From positions 1-64,000 of the forward strand of contig DAINAR010000010.1 in assembly GCA_036733345.1 (NCBI GenBank): a DNA stretch of 64,000 bases. Direction: 5' to 3'. Under the pieces are notes generated by a model, which saw only the letters and a program-made list of their open reading frames with translations, made no database searches and was not told where the DNA came from. This document shows positions 46,253-56,733 of the stretch, piece by piece. Positions within the stretch are counted from its first letter, which is position 1; every line of letters begins with the position of its first letter. The DNA comes from JAFGMQ01 sp036733345 (lineage in GTDB: Bacteria > Desulfobacterota > DSM-4660 > Desulfatiglandales > Desulfatiglandaceae). A program made the position numbers and the translations under genes.

Positions 46253-47322
46253 ATCAAGTCTTCCTTTTCATTTCTTTTCAGTTCTTCTACAATTTTTCGA
46301 ATATCCTGAGAGCAGCTCAAATCTGCAATTAACAGCACATCAGAGGTATCAACCACCAGACAGTTCTTAAGTCCAAGGCATGTAATCTGGCGCCCCCCTC
46401 TGGAGGAAATAAAATTCCGCTCAGAATCTATCAGGAGAGCCTCTCCGTCGACTAAATTCTTTTTATTATCATGATCCAGCGACTTCAGTTCATACAATGA
46501 TTCCCATGATCCTACATCGGTCCATCCGCAATCACATGGTATAACATAGACATTTTCAGTTGTCCTTTCCATGATCCCGTAATCAAAGGATGTGCTTTCA
46601 AGCTTCATATATACATTTTCAAGCTCTTTTTCAAATCCCTCTTTGCCTGACATTTTGTCTATCTGCTGTAATCCGAGGTAAAGGTCCGGCATCAACTCTT
46701 CTATTTCTTTAAGGATAGTCTCAGGACTTGCTACAAAAATTCCTCCGTTCCAATAATACTCACCACTCTCCAAATATAAACGTGCCGTATCGAAATCAGG
46801 TTTTTCAACAAATTCCAACACACTGTAAACAGTAGACTCTTTAAAAACAATGCCCTGATCCCTGCGTATATATCCGTACCCTGTTTCAGGCCTGTCAGGA
46901 ACAATACCCAGGGTCACAATGCCCCCTGTATCAGCCAGATCAGCAGCTAAATCAAGCATCTCTAAAAAAGGACTGACATCTGCGATAAAATGGTCAGCAG
47001 GCAGAAATGCAACAGGCCCATTACAGCCCAAATAGCGGGCGTAAATTGCACCGAGACCGATACATGGGGCAGTATTTCGTCCCACTGGCTCGCTAAGTAT
47101 ATTTACATTACGGCCCTTGAAAATATCTTTTGCCTTTTCAAGGTGTTCCCGGCCAAGTATTATGATCATCTCCTCGTCTCGAGCCAGTGGCTTAATTCTG
47201 TCACAGGTCTCAACAATCATTGTCTCCTTGCCGGTTATATTTAAAAACTGCTTTGGTTCTTTCTTACGGCTTACAGGCCAGAATCGTGTTCCTGAACCGC
47301 CCGCCATTATTACAGAAAACAT
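46249..47322 (-). CDS. manC: Mannose-1-phosphate guanylyltransferase
   Basis: 357 residues. The nucleotidyltransferase signature is GGSGTRFWPVSR near the start, with FLPADHFI, FVEKPD and WNGGIFV downstream. It makes GDP-mannose from GTP and mannose-1-phosphate. It lacks the C-terminal cupin isomerase domain of the 480-residue bifunctional ManC/AlgA, so the isomerase must be encoded elsewhere. The gene starts a two-gene minus-strand unit with the mutase, 165 bases from argJ. Confidence 0.92.
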   Translation of the reverse strand: MFSVIMAGGSGTRFWPVSRKKEPKQFLNITGKETMIVETCDRIKPLARDEEMIIILGREHLEKAKDIFKGRNVNILSEPVGRNTAPCIGLGAIYARYLGCNGPVAFLPADHFIADVSPFLEMLDLAADLADTGGIVTLGIVPDRPETGYGYIRRDQGIVFKESTVYSVLEFVEKPDFDTARLYLESGEYYWNGGIFVASPETILKEIEELMPDLYLGLQQIDKMSGKEGFEKELENVYMKLESTSFDYGIMERTTENVYVIPCDCGWTDVGSWESLYELKSLDHDNKKNLVDGEALLIDSERNFISSRGGRQITCLGLKNCLVVDTSDVLLIADLSCSQDIRKIVEELKRNEKEDLI

Positions 47323-47487
47323 CTAACTCTCCATACATTTTACAAAACATTCATCTTGTATAAAGCCAGTTACAGTCGGTTTAACAGTTTGATTATAACT
47401 GTATTGCACGTTTCTCTGTGATCGTGCTAAAGGTATCCACAAAAACGAAGTCTATAATATGAAAAATATTTTATTGCATTAGACTCC

Positions 47488-48678
47488 TCAGGTCCTGTAA
47501 TTTGCATTGATTGTGACATATTCGTGAGTAAGATCACATGTCACAATCCGGTCTTCATATCTTCCCTTGTTGAGATCAATCATAAGCCTGAATTCCTTCT
47601 GGGACATCTTTGCTGCCGCATCTTTTTCCGGGCCAATGCCTTTCCCCAGGCCCCCTTCAACAATCAAAATATCGTCAACCCAAATATCAACCTTATCCTC
47701 TTCCATCACAACGCCTGATCTTCCAAGAGCGGCAATAATCCTGCCCCAATTCGGATCCTGGCCGTAAAATGCGGTTTTTACCAGGCTGGAGTTTGCGACT
47801 GTTCTTGCTGCACTTAAGGCGTCCGATGAGCTATGCGCCCCTCTTATCTCGATATCAATCACCTTTGTCGCACCCTCTCCATCGCTCACGATCATGCGCG
47901 CCAGATCTCCCATTACACTTTTCAGTCCAATATTAAAATCACTGTATTCCGCCTTTGACAGAGACTTATTCCCTGCCATGCCATTGGCCAAAACCAGTAC
48001 CATATCATTTGTGCTGGTGTCTCCATCGACAGTAATTCGATTAAATGTGGTATCTACTGAAGCAAGCAGAGCATCTTTCAATTCCTCTGGATCGATCACT
48101 ATATCACTCAGAATAAAACAGAGCATGGTAGCCATATTTGGCATAATCATGCCCGCCCCCTTGGCAAAACCCAGAATACGGTAGGGTCGGCCTCCGGCAA
48201 TACCTTCAAATAAACGAATTTTAGGAAACGAATCGGTTGTCATGATCGCACTGGCAGCTTCATCAAAACCTTTATCGGAGAGTTTATCCACCAGTCCAGG
48301 CAATGCATTTGCAATAAGATCTACCCTGAGAGGCTCTCCGATCACTCCTGTAGATGCAGTCAGCACCTCATCAGCCTGAACTCCCATCGTCCTTGCCGCA
48401 ATATCGGCGGTTTTCCGGGCATTTTCCAATCCGGCAATTCCAGTACAGGCATTAGCATTTCCTGCATTGGCTATTATGGCTCTAGCCTTTCCTTTCTGAA
48501 GAAATTCGCGGCTCAGTATAACCGGGGCTGCCTTTACTTTATTGGTTGTAAATACACCTGCGGCCGTGGCTTCTTTCTCCGAAAAGATCAGGGCTAAATC
48601 AAGGCCCCCATTCTTTTTCAAACCAGCCGCCACTGCAGCTGCCTTAAATCCATTAACTGTAAATTCTTTTTCAAGCAT
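47488..48678 (-). CDS. argJ: Bifunctional ornithine acetyltransferase/N-acetylglutamate synthase
   Basis: 396 residues. The precursor cleaves itself between Ala and Thr in NMATML, leaving Thr as the nucleophile. Other landmarks are GNANACTG, STGVIGEPL, DGDTSTNDM, SDGEGATK and DPNWGRI. It transfers the acetyl group from N-acetylornithine to glutamate in the cyclic arginine pathway; whether it also uses acetyl-CoA cannot be read from the sequence. It lies 76 bases downstream of secA on the same strand. Confidence 0.95.
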   Translation of the reverse strand: MLEKEFTVNGFKAAAVAAGLKKNGGLDLALIFSEKEATAAGVFTTNKVKAAPVILSREFLQKGKARAIIANAGNANACTGIAGLENARKTADIAARTMGVQADEVLTASTGVIGEPLRVDLIANALPGLVDKLSDKGFDEAASAIMTTDSFPKIRLFEGIAGGRPYRILGFAKGAGMIMPNMATMLCFILSDIVIDPEELKDALLASVDTTFNRITVDGDTSTNDMVLVLANGMAGNKSLSKAEYSDFNIGLKSVMGDLARMIVSDGEGATKVIDIEIRGAHSSSDALSAARTVANSSLVKTAFYGQDPNWGRIIAALGRSGVVMEEDKVDIWVDDILIVEGGLGKGIGPEKDAAAKMSQKEFRLMIDLNKGRYEDRIVTCDLTHEYVTINANYRT

Positions 48679-48753
48679 AGATCTTAATCCTTAAAATATA
48701 CTGATAACTTCGAAAAAATAGGACCTGGAAGCTAACTTCATGCTGTTAAACCT

Positions 48754-51609
48754 TCACGCATTAGCTCCGCAACACTTTTTATATTTCTTGCCGCTTCCAC
48801 ATGGGCATGGGTCGTTTCTGCCGATCTTTTTTTCCTTCCGTTTAAATGTCGCAATCGCTGAATCATCACCATGGCTGAGGTTCATGCTTCTTTTTTTCCT
48901 CTCAGGTAAAATTTCAGGCCTCCTCGCAATCTGAATTCTAAAAAGCATTCCCAGGGTTTCTGCCCTGATCCTATCCATAAGCTCTCCAAAAAGAGCAAAC
49001 CCTTCCTTTTGATACTCCTTAAGCGGATCTAACTGCCCGTAGCCCCTGAGGCCTATTCCTTCCTTCATATGATCCATATCCTGAAGATGGGCAATCCATT
49101 GATTGTCTATAATCTGGAGAATAATCAATCGCTCAACGTTTTTAAGTTCATCCTTTCCAATCAGCCCCTCTTTTTCCCGATACGCTTTCAGGACCTCCTT
49201 CTTGAGCAAGTCGTTCAAGTCTTCTGCTTTAAGCTGATCAAAAGCCTCATCTCCAATATCCTTTGGTCCAATCTTTGGCCTGAACCCGAACAGCCTGAAA
49301 AACTCATCTCCCATCCCGTCGATATCCCATTTTTCCGAATACTCTTTGGGATCAACATGATTCTCTACAAGGATATCAATCTTCTCATCAATCATTTCCT
49401 CAATAATTTCATTTATGCCCTCACCCTTAAGAACATCCTTCCTCAACGAATAAATAATTTCTCGATGTTTATTCATTACATCGTCATATTCAAGCAGGTG
49501 TTTTCTTATATCAAAATTATGAGCCTCAACCTTCTTTTGCGCACTTTCAATAGCTCTTGAAATCAGATTATGCTCAATCGGCTCACCCTCCTGCATCCCC
49601 AAACGATCCATAATGGAAGAAATTCTTTCTGAGCCGAATATCCTTAGGAGATCATCCTCCAGTGAAAGATAAAAACGGGACGAGCCAGGATCACCCTGCC
49701 TTCCAGAGCGTCCCCTGAGCTGATTGTCAATTCGGCGGCTTTCATGCCTTTCAGTGCCCAGTATATGAAGGCCTCCCAATTCTCGAACTCCTTCTCCCAG
49801 GACAATATCCGTACCTCGGCCTGCCATATTGGTTGAAATGGTTACAGTCTTTTCCTGCCCTGCATTGGCTATTATTTCTGCCTCTTTCTGGTGATGCTTG
49901 GCATTAAGTACGGAATGAGGTATTCCTGTTCTCTTAAGCATCTTGCTCAGCATCTCTGATTTCTCTATAGAAATAGTACCGACCAGAACTGGCTGTCCTT
50001 TTTCATAAAGTTCTTTTATCTCATTAACAACTGCAATAAACTTCTCCCTTTCAGTCTTATAAATCACGTCAGGGTAGTTTTTACGAATCATTTCTTTGTT
50101 TGTAGGAACCACTGTAACGTCAAGCTTGTAGATATTGTTGAATTCGGCCGCCTCAGTATCCGCCGTTCCTGTCATGCCCGCAAGTTTTTCGTACATACGG
50201 AAGAAATTCTGAAATGTTACTGATGCCAGGGTCTGGTTCTCCCCGGCCACGCTCACGCCCTCCTTTGCCTCAACGGCCTGATGCAATCCATCACTCCATC
50301 TGCGACCCGGCATCATCCTGCCCGTGAACTCATCAACAATCATAATCTGGCCGTCTTTAACAACATATTGAACATCTTTTTCAAACAGCCAGTAAGCCTT
50401 GATAAGCTGTTGTGTGGCATGAAGGAGATCCGAATTTCTTCTATATTCATCTTCGAGCGCCTTAAGTCGCTCAGCTTTTTCCTGCTCACTCAGCTGCTTA
50501 TCTTCTCGAATTGAATGGCCCTCATCATCAAGATCAGGCAGAATAAAATCACCCAGTCCACTGCTTCCGGTCAGCTTTATTCCATTTTCGGTCAGTTCCA
50601 CTGAATTGCTTCTTTCATCGATGGTACAGTAAAGGATCTGATCCAGTTCAGGAAGCAGTTTTTGAGCACTTAAAAGACTCTCCATTCTTTCTATCTGCTT
50701 TTTCAGTGCCTGATTTTGGGCCAGTATCTCCATAAAAACAGGATTCTTCGGATCGCCTCTCTTTATCTGAACCAGTGTTTCAATAGTTTTGTCACTTAAA
50801 TCCCCTGCCTCAATGCTTTGCCGTACATCCTTAAGCAGAGACCGTATCACCGAATTCTGCTTCTTTTTCAAATTTATTACTAGGGGTTTTACCTCCATAA
50901 ATATCTTGTTTTCGCTATGCTCCACTGGCCCGCTGATGATCAATGGAGTCCTTGCCTCATCAACGAGAATGCTGTCAACTTCATCAACAATTGCATAATA
51001 GAAGTCTCTTTGAACAAAATCAGCAAAATCATATTTCATGTTATCTCGAAGGTAGTCAAAACCGAATTCATTGTTGGTTCCGTATGTTATATCGCAGCCG
51101 TATGCATTTTTGCGTTCTGAATCATCCATTCCATGGACTATTACACCAACAGATAAACCTAAATATTTGTAAATTCCTCCCATCCATTCAGCATCTCGCT
51201 GTGCCAGATAATCATTCACAGTCACCAGATGTGCACCCCTTCCAAGCAATGCATTTAAATAAAGAGGAAGTGTGGCAGCCAGAGTCTTGCCTTCGCCGGT
51301 CTTCATCTCAGCAATTTTTCCCCTGTGCAGTACGATTCCCCCTATAAGCTGTACATCAAAATGACGCATTCCCAGCACCCTGACAGATGCCTCTCTGACA
51401 GTAGCAAAGGCTTCAGGCAATATGTCCTCTAAAGACTCACCCCTTGACAATCTTTCCTTAAAATCAGAAGTTTTTGCCTGAAGCTCTGTATCGGAAAGTG
51501 CCTGAAAATCCGGTTCCAAACTGTTGATCCGATCAACCAACGGAACCATTGCTTTCAATTCTCTTTCATTCTTACTGCCGAAAATTCCTTTTATAAATCT
51601 TCCAATCAT
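48754..51609 (-). CDS. secA: Preprotein translocase ATPase SecA
   Basis: 951 residues. Walker A is MKTGEGKT, the DEAD-like box is VDEVDSILVDEART, and the second nucleotide fold has MAGRGTDIVL and QLRGRSGRQGD. The C-terminal zinc-binding tail CPCGSGKKYKKCC, which contacts SecB and ribosomes, is intact. Between the first fold and the region YCTIDERSNSVELTENG lies an extra stretch of about 95 residues (with IKRGDPKNPVFMEIL), a place where Bacteroidetes and Chlorobi SecA carry a similar insert. This explains a length above the 840-900 usual elsewhere. Its start follows a GGAAGG site. Confidence 0.96.
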   Translation of the reverse strand: MIGRFIKGIFGSKNERELKAMVPLVDRINSLEPDFQALSDTELQAKTSDFKERLSRGESLEDILPEAFATVREASVRVLGMRHFDVQLIGGIVLHRGKIAEMKTGEGKTLAATLPLYLNALLGRGAHLVTVNDYLAQRDAEWMGGIYKYLGLSVGVIVHGMDDSERKNAYGCDITYGTNNEFGFDYLRDNMKYDFADFVQRDFYYAIVDEVDSILVDEARTPLIISGPVEHSENKIFMEVKPLVINLKKKQNSVIRSLLKDVRQSIEAGDLSDKTIETLVQIKRGDPKNPVFMEILAQNQALKKQIERMESLLSAQKLLPELDQILYCTIDERSNSVELTENGIKLTGSSGLGDFILPDLDDEGHSIREDKQLSEQEKAERLKALEDEYRRNSDLLHATQQLIKAYWLFEKDVQYVVKDGQIMIVDEFTGRMMPGRRWSDGLHQAVEAKEGVSVAGENQTLASVTFQNFFRMYEKLAGMTGTADTEAAEFNNIYKLDVTVVPTNKEMIRKNYPDVIYKTEREKFIAVVNEIKELYEKGQPVLVGTISIEKSEMLSKMLKRTGIPHSVLNAKHHQKEAEIIANAGQEKTVTISTNMAGRGTDIVLGEGVRELGGLHILGTERHESRRIDNQLRGRSGRQGDPGSSRFYLSLEDDLLRIFGSERISSIMDRLGMQEGEPIEHNLISRAIESAQKKVEAHNFDIRKHLLEYDDVMNKHREIIYSLRKDVLKGEGINEIIEEMIDEKIDILVENHVDPKEYSEKWDIDGMGDEFFRLFGFRPKIGPKDIGDEAFDQLKAEDLNDLLKKEVLKAYREKEGLIGKDELKNVERLIILQIIDNQWIAHLQDMDHMKEGIGLRGYGQLDPLKEYQKEGFALFGELMDRIRAETLGMLFRIQIARRPEILPERKKRSMNLSHGDDSAIATFKRKEKKIGRNDPCPCGSGKKYKKCCGANA

Positions 51610-52065
51610 TTGTTTCCTTCCAGGTGTTTCAGTACCGTAAAAGATCTCTTAAGAATAGCATTTCAAGTAAAAGAAGAAATTTTTAATAAATCATAATACA
51701 TTTAATAAATGAGATAGCTCCTGGAGCCTGTACTGGACATGAAACCTCGATCCCTCGCCCGGCAAAAACAAAGCCCAGTAAATATAGTCATATTAAAGAA
51801 GCGAAGGGGCTGTAAATACATATTCACCGAATCTTGCTTTTTACTGATGAATCAAATATGGCAGTTCTGTAAAACTTAAAAATCAGGCAAACATTAGGCA
51901 TTAAAAAACTTTGAAGATAAAAAATCAAGAAATTAGTATTCTCTCCCGACAGTGAATTTATAGGAGAATGTAATCATACTTTTAAGTATTTCACGGATTA
52001 ATCTATCTCAGGCTGGATAGAATCAGGCACAGGCGTTGCAAAAAATGCCCATCTGTAGAACTGGA
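51610..52065. other. Intergenic region between M23 peptidase and secA
   Basis: 456 bases on the minus-strand path into secA. It is AT-rich, with scattered short repeats. A 39-codon minus-strand frame can be read but has no ribosome site. I do not see a SecM-like arrest peptide or a clear promoter, although the secA promoter must lie here. Confidence 0.4.
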
Positions 52066-52974
52066 CTAATTAAGGATATAGTGAACAGGGTTTATTCGCA
52101 CGTTGTTCAGGAATACTTCATAGTGCAGGTGGGGTCCTGTTGATTTTCCGCTATTGCCTACCAGGGCTATTGTTTCACCTCGCTTAACATACTGACCTTT
52201 TTTCACAAGGGCTGACTTGAGATGGGCATATCTTGTCATTAATCCATAACCATGTTTTATGGTTAACATCCTGCCGTATCCACGGTCTGTCTCTATTAAT
52301 GAAACAAATCCATCCGCAGGTGCAAGGATCGGTGCACCCATCCTTGTGGCTATATCAATACCCTTATGAAACTCTCTTTCACCGGTAAAGGGGGATTTCC
52401 TGTATCCGAAAGAAGAACTCATCCAGCCCTTTGTAGGCCAGATGGATGGGGTACAGGCAAGCACCATTTTCTGATTTTCGAGGAATGTGTGAAGCTGCTT
52501 TTTATCCTGTTCTCCAATATAAATCTCGCTTTCGAGCCTGTCTAATGAACGATGCATTGATCGGACAAGGTCTTTATGCGACTTGGATTCGGCATCATCA
52601 GAATTCAGAAAAATTGGTTCTGAGCCTCCAACCCCCTGGAATTGATCTTTTTCATCGCCAGTCTCAAGGTTAACCATTATTTTTAATTTGCGATCAAATT
52701 CATTTAATTTACCTACCTTTTGCGTTACCTGGTCAATGCGATTTGCGAGGTGAATGAATTGATTCTTATTTTTCTCATATTCCTTTTCAATCCAGGCCAA
52801 GCGGGGAATCTGGACTTTCAAGGATTTGTAATCTATTATTAGCCAGGTAAAAAAAGCTGAAGAAAAAACAATTATAACAGCGAGTATAACTGGAAGAAAT
52901 TTTGGGAAAGAGAACTGCCTTATCTTATTTGTGCCATCAGGGACTAAAAACAGAGTAACCTTTTTGGAAGCCAC
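52066..52974 (-). CDS. M23-family metallopeptidase with N-terminal membrane anchor
   Basis: 302 residues. An N-terminal membrane helix (about 25-47) is followed by a coiled-coil linker (WIEKEYEKNKNQFIHLANRID) and a C-terminal LytM domain. The zinc ligands are in EFHKGIDIATRMG (His and Asp) and GPHLHYEVF (second His of HxH), with GNSGKSTGPHLH being the family block. With intact ligands it should be active on peptidoglycan cross-links, or act as an activator of amidases. Confidence 0.92.
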   Translation of the reverse strand: MASKKVTLFLVPDGTNKIRQFSFPKFLPVILAVIIVFSSAFFTWLIIDYKSLKVQIPRLAWIEKEYEKNKNQFIHLANRIDQVTQKVGKLNEFDRKLKIMVNLETGDEKDQFQGVGGSEPIFLNSDDAESKSHKDLVRSMHRSLDRLESEIYIGEQDKKQLHTFLENQKMVLACTPSIWPTKGWMSSSFGYRKSPFTGEREFHKGIDIATRMGAPILAPADGFVSLIETDRGYGRMLTIKHGYGLMTRYAHLKSALVKKGQYVKRGETIALVGNSGKSTGPHLHYEVFLNNVRINPVHYILN

Positions 52975-53147
52975 TATAAAACCTCGCTATTGATTAATGA
53001 CTAAATCCCGGGCCACTTTTCATTATTAGCTGTAAATCTTTTTTGTTTCCATCTTACCGGACCAATGAAAAACGACTTTTTCATTTAACATATTTAACAA
53101 TAAAGTGTCAACCCCTGCTTTATCCTAATATTTATACTGTATCTCTT

Positions 53148-54980
53148 CTATTCGTTTCCAGCTCTAAAAAATAAATATATCTTCTCAGCCAAAGAGATGC
53201 TGATTCCAGGGATTTGAGTTAATTCGCCAATTGTCGCACTGGATATCATATTCATATCATTAAAATATGTTAACAAAATCTTTTTTCTCTTTTTACCAAT
53301 GCCAGGAATTGCATCCAGTTCTGATTTGATGAGGCCTTTTGACCTTAACATACGGTGATAAGCTATTGCTCGACCATGTGCTGCATCTCTAATCTGCATC
53401 AGCATTAGCAATACGGGATGATCCGGCCTGAGTGTGACAGGATTTTTTCTTCCGGGGATATATAGCCTGTCACAAGTTTCCTGCCTGGACTCATCCGGCT
53501 TTGCAATGGATACTACTGCAGGGACTTTTTCAGGATCTCTGCGAACCAGTGCATTTTCAACTGAAGATAGGTGACCCTTTCCTCCATCCACCAGGAAAAG
53601 GTCCGGCAAATTACCACTTGAAATCCTTCTTTGAACTAATTCCGCCATCATGCCATAGTCATTAATCCCTTCCACGCTTCTTATTCTGTAATTTCTATAT
53701 CCTGAACGGTGTGGTTCTCCATCAATAAATGAAACAATTGTTCCAACCGCCATATCCCCTCCAAGATTTGATATGTCAAGACCTTCGATATGTCTCGGAA
53801 CTATTCTAAGCTTGAGAACGGATTTCATCATTTGTATTGTATCTTCCTTTTGGGGTGGTAAATGGCCAGAGATTAGATTTGAGGCATTTTTTTGGGCCAT
53901 GTTTATTAATTGAAGTTTATTTCCTCTAAGCGGCTTTTTGATGACAACATTTTTCCCGGCTAATTCACAAAGCCATTTTGTTAGTGGCACCAGATCTTCA
54001 ATATTATCTGATATCAGTATCTCTTTTGGTATAAAAATCCCGCGTGAGTAGTATTGCTTTAAAAAAGATTCAATTACCTGGGAGGCTGATTCAGAAATCC
54101 CCTTGAAGGTGTAATTTCTACTGCCAACGATATAACCCTTTCGAAGAAAAAGAATTACCAGAATACAAAGGTCCTCTTTTAAGGCAAGGCCGATTATATC
54201 CTTATCGTCTAATCGTTGTGACACCACATGCTGCTTTTCTATTGTATTTTTGATTGAAGTGATCTGATCTCTTATCCTGGCTGCCTGCTCAAAATCCAGT
54301 TGATCAGAAGCCACTGACATATCCTTCTTCAGTCGGTCGATCAATTCATTGTTACGTCCTTCCAGAAAAAGCCTTACCTGATCAACAATATGATTGTAAT
54401 CCGATATGGTTACACTGTTTGTACATGGACCAAGGCATCTGCCCATCTGGTAGTTCAAACAGGGCCTTGTCCGTTTTGGAAGTCTGCTGTTTTTGCACTT
54501 CCGGAGTTGAAATACACGGTCAATTACTCTCAAAGTGCTTCTCACAGAATAGGCTGATGAAAATGGACCGAAATATAATGCCCCATCCTTTTTGATCTTT
54601 CTTACAACTCTAAGGCGAGGATAGGATTCTTTGATATCTAACCTGAGACACGGGTACTGTTTATCATCCCGGAGGATAATATTGTAGCGCGGCATGTATT
54701 CCTTGATAAAATTACTTTCAAGTATAAATGCCTCCTGTTCGGTGGCAGTGATGACAAAGTCCAGCCCGCAGGCCTTTTTCATCATGAGATATGTTTTTCG
54801 GGAAATATCTCCAGAAGCTCTGAAATATGATAGAACTCTTTTCCTGAGGCTTTTTGCCTTTCCAACATAAATCACTCGTCCGCTGTGTTCTTTAAAAAGA
54901 TAAACTCCGGGTTCATCAGGAAGTGCCTTTCGAAGAATGTCGGGATTTAATTCGTTCTGGAAATGACTATCGGTCATCAC
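53148..54980 (-). CDS. uvrC: Excinuclease ABC subunit C
   Basis: 610 residues, the usual length. The N-terminal GIY-YIG nuclease (PGVYLFKEHSGRVIYVGKAKSLRKRV) makes the 3' incision. The cysteine group (CLNYQMGRCLGPC), UVR motif (DFEQAARIRDQI), RNase H-like 5' nuclease half (VDGGKGHLSS) and C-terminal helix-hairpin-helix (IPGIGKKRKKILL) are all present. It acts with UvrAB in nucleotide excision repair. The start at 54980 could also be one codon later. Confidence 0.96.
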   Translation of the reverse strand: MMTDSHFQNELNPDILRKALPDEPGVYLFKEHSGRVIYVGKAKSLRKRVLSYFRASGDISRKTYLMMKKACGLDFVITATEQEAFILESNFIKEYMPRYNIILRDDKQYPCLRLDIKESYPRLRVVRKIKKDGALYFGPFSSAYSVRSTLRVIDRVFQLRKCKNSRLPKRTRPCLNYQMGRCLGPCTNSVTISDYNHIVDQVRLFLEGRNNELIDRLKKDMSVASDQLDFEQAARIRDQITSIKNTIEKQHVVSQRLDDKDIIGLALKEDLCILVILFLRKGYIVGSRNYTFKGISESASQVIESFLKQYYSRGIFIPKEILISDNIEDLVPLTKWLCELAGKNVVIKKPLRGNKLQLINMAQKNASNLISGHLPPQKEDTIQMMKSVLKLRIVPRHIEGLDISNLGGDMAVGTIVSFIDGEPHRSGYRNYRIRSVEGINDYGMMAELVQRRISSGNLPDLFLVDGGKGHLSSVENALVRRDPEKVPAVVSIAKPDESRQETCDRLYIPGRKNPVTLRPDHPVLLMLMQIRDAAHGRAIAYHRMLRSKGLIKSELDAIPGIGKKRKKILLTYFNDMNMISSATIGELTQIPGISISLAEKIYLFFRAGNE

Positions 54981-55034
54981 TCATTTCTCTATTGAAAAAT
55001 TACAATACTATTGACAGCCTGTTCAATTTTATAC

Positions 55035-55199
55035 CTAATAAATTGTTTCGAAGAATTCAGCATTTAATTGCCAATCGCTATCAAATTTGAAAGAAATAGG
55101 ATAAAAGAAGTCCTGATCATTTGCCCGTGCCCTTTTTGCAGCAGGAGTATAGTGCAGCTTTTCGGCTTTTCTAAGGGCTGTGAGTATGTCTAACGGCAT
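55035..55199 (-). CDS. Possible 54-residue small protein
   Basis: A 54-codon frame lies in the 380-base gap between divergent uvrC and hisD. It reads MPLDILTALRKAEKLHY and later DFFYPISFKFDSDW, a composition like a real soluble protein. There is no clear ribosome site before the ATG at 55199. I do not recognise it, and it could be a chance frame; the rest of the gap (54981-55359) holds nothing else I can name apart from the hisD ribosome site. Confidence 0.3.
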   Translation of the reverse strand: MPLDILTALRKAEKLHYTPAAKRARANDQDFFYPISFKFDSDWQLNAEFFETIY

Positions 55200-55359
55200 T
55201 TGATTTCTTGATGGTTGATCAAGTTTCAGCCATCAGCTATAAATAGTATTGCCTAAATAAAGAGTAAATGATATTTGTTGGTTCAGTCAAGGGTATTCCC
55301 ACAGTGTAAAAAGACTCTTTTTTACAATTTCGGCATAGAAAAAGGAGAAGATTTTAAAA

Positions 55360-56652
55360 ATGAAGATAAAACCTGAACGAATCAGTAACCTAAGCCCGGA
55401 AAAATATGATGCAATCATGCAAAGATCGATGGAAGATGTCTCTTCTATCCTTGAAGACATGCGGAAAATTGTTGAAGATGTTAAAAATCGTGGCAATGCA
55501 GTTGCACTGGAACACTATCTTAAGCATAAAAATAATATCTCTCCGGCCGATCTTGAAGTAACCAAAGAGGAGATTAAAGAAGCTTACAGTATTGTTGATG
55601 CCAGGATTGTTGAGAGCCTCAAGGTAGCAGCCCGAAATATAACGAAATTTCACCGCGCTCAGCTGGAACGTGATATGTGGTCCATAGAAGTCAGTGATGG
55701 TATACTGGCCGGGCGCATCACAAGGGTCATGGATGTAGTAGGATGCTATATCCCCGGCGGAACTGCCTTTTATCCCAGCTCCATTCTTATGACAGTCCTT
55801 CCCGCTAAGGTTGCCGGTGTACAACAGATAATTGCTGTCACTCCTCCGGGCAAAGGAATGGTTGCCAATCCAGCAACACTTGTAGCCGCCGATATTGCAG
55901 GATGCGACCGGATATTCAAGGTTGGAGGCCCATGGGGAGTCGCTGGACTTGCTTATGGGACGGAGACCATGCCAAGAGTACATAAGATTGTGGGTCCGGG
56001 AAATAAATACGTAACCGCCGCAAAAATGCTGGTATATGGCCAGGTGGACATAGATTCTCCTGCCGGCCCCAGTGAAGCACTTATACTGGCCGATCAGACC
56101 GGCGACCCTGAACTGATTGCATTGGACTTCCTGTCACAGATAGAACATGATCCTGATTCTGCTGCCGTTCTGGTAACTGATTACGAAAAGCTGGCTTCCC
56201 GGGTATGTGATATCATCAATCGGGATTACGGCAGCCTGCCAAGAAAGGAAATCTTCGATTCTTCTTTATTCAAACATTCTCATGTCCTGATCGCCGACAG
56301 TATTGATCAGGCCATTGACTTTACGAACGAATATGCTGCCGAACACCTTGAAATACTGACGGAGGACCCCTTTATTACACTGAATAAGATCAAGCACGCA
56401 GGATCAATTTTTATGGGTCCCTATGCACCGGTTCCTGTCGGCGATTATGCCTCGGGTACCAACCATGTCCTCCCAACCGGTCAGTGCGCCCGAATGTTTT
56501 CCGGATTGTCTGTAGATGATTTTATAAAGAAGCCCACATTCCAGTATCTGAGCAAAAAAGGACTGGCTGATTTAAAAGATGTTGTTGTCACATTGGCTGA
56601 AGCTGAAGGCCTGCCTATTCACGCGAAAGCAGTTAAAGCAAGATTTATGTAA
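55360..56652 (+). CDS. hisD: Histidinol dehydrogenase
   Basis: 430 residues. Signature regions are YIPGGTAFYPSSILM, VGPGNKYVTAAK, DSPAGPSEALI, SQIEHDPDSAAV (zinc ligands), NEYAAEHLEI and GDYASGTNHVLPT. It oxidises histidinol to histidine in two NAD-dependent steps. AAAGGAG precedes the ATG. It lies apart from other his genes and 81 bases before the lipoyl carrier gene, so these may share a message although the functions are unrelated. Confidence 0.96.
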   Translation: MKIKPERISNLSPEKYDAIMQRSMEDVSSILEDMRKIVEDVKNRGNAVALEHYLKHKNNISPADLEVTKEEIKEAYSIVDARIVESLKVAARNITKFHRAQLERDMWSIEVSDGILAGRITRVMDVVGCYIPGGTAFYPSSILMTVLPAKVAGVQQIIAVTPPGKGMVANPATLVAADIAGCDRIFKVGGPWGVAGLAYGTETMPRVHKIVGPGNKYVTAAKMLVYGQVDIDSPAGPSEALILADQTGDPELIALDFLSQIEHDPDSAAVLVTDYEKLASRVCDIINRDYGSLPRKEIFDSSLFKHSHVLIADSIDQAIDFTNEYAAEHLEILTEDPFITLNKIKHAGSIFMGPYAPVPVGDYASGTNHVLPTGQCARMFSGLSVDDFIKKPTFQYLSKKGLADLKDVVVTLAEAEGLPIHAKAVKARFM

Positions 56653-56733
56653 ATTTCGGCTTGATTCCCGAAATAATTACTGGTAAAGAATAATAAAAAT
56701 TTTTACCCTAAACAGAAAAGGAGGATAAAGGAA

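Noticed and set aside
51661..51860. 39-codon minus-strand frame before secA as a SecM-like peptide
   Set aside because: No signal peptide, no ribosome site and no arrest-like motif.
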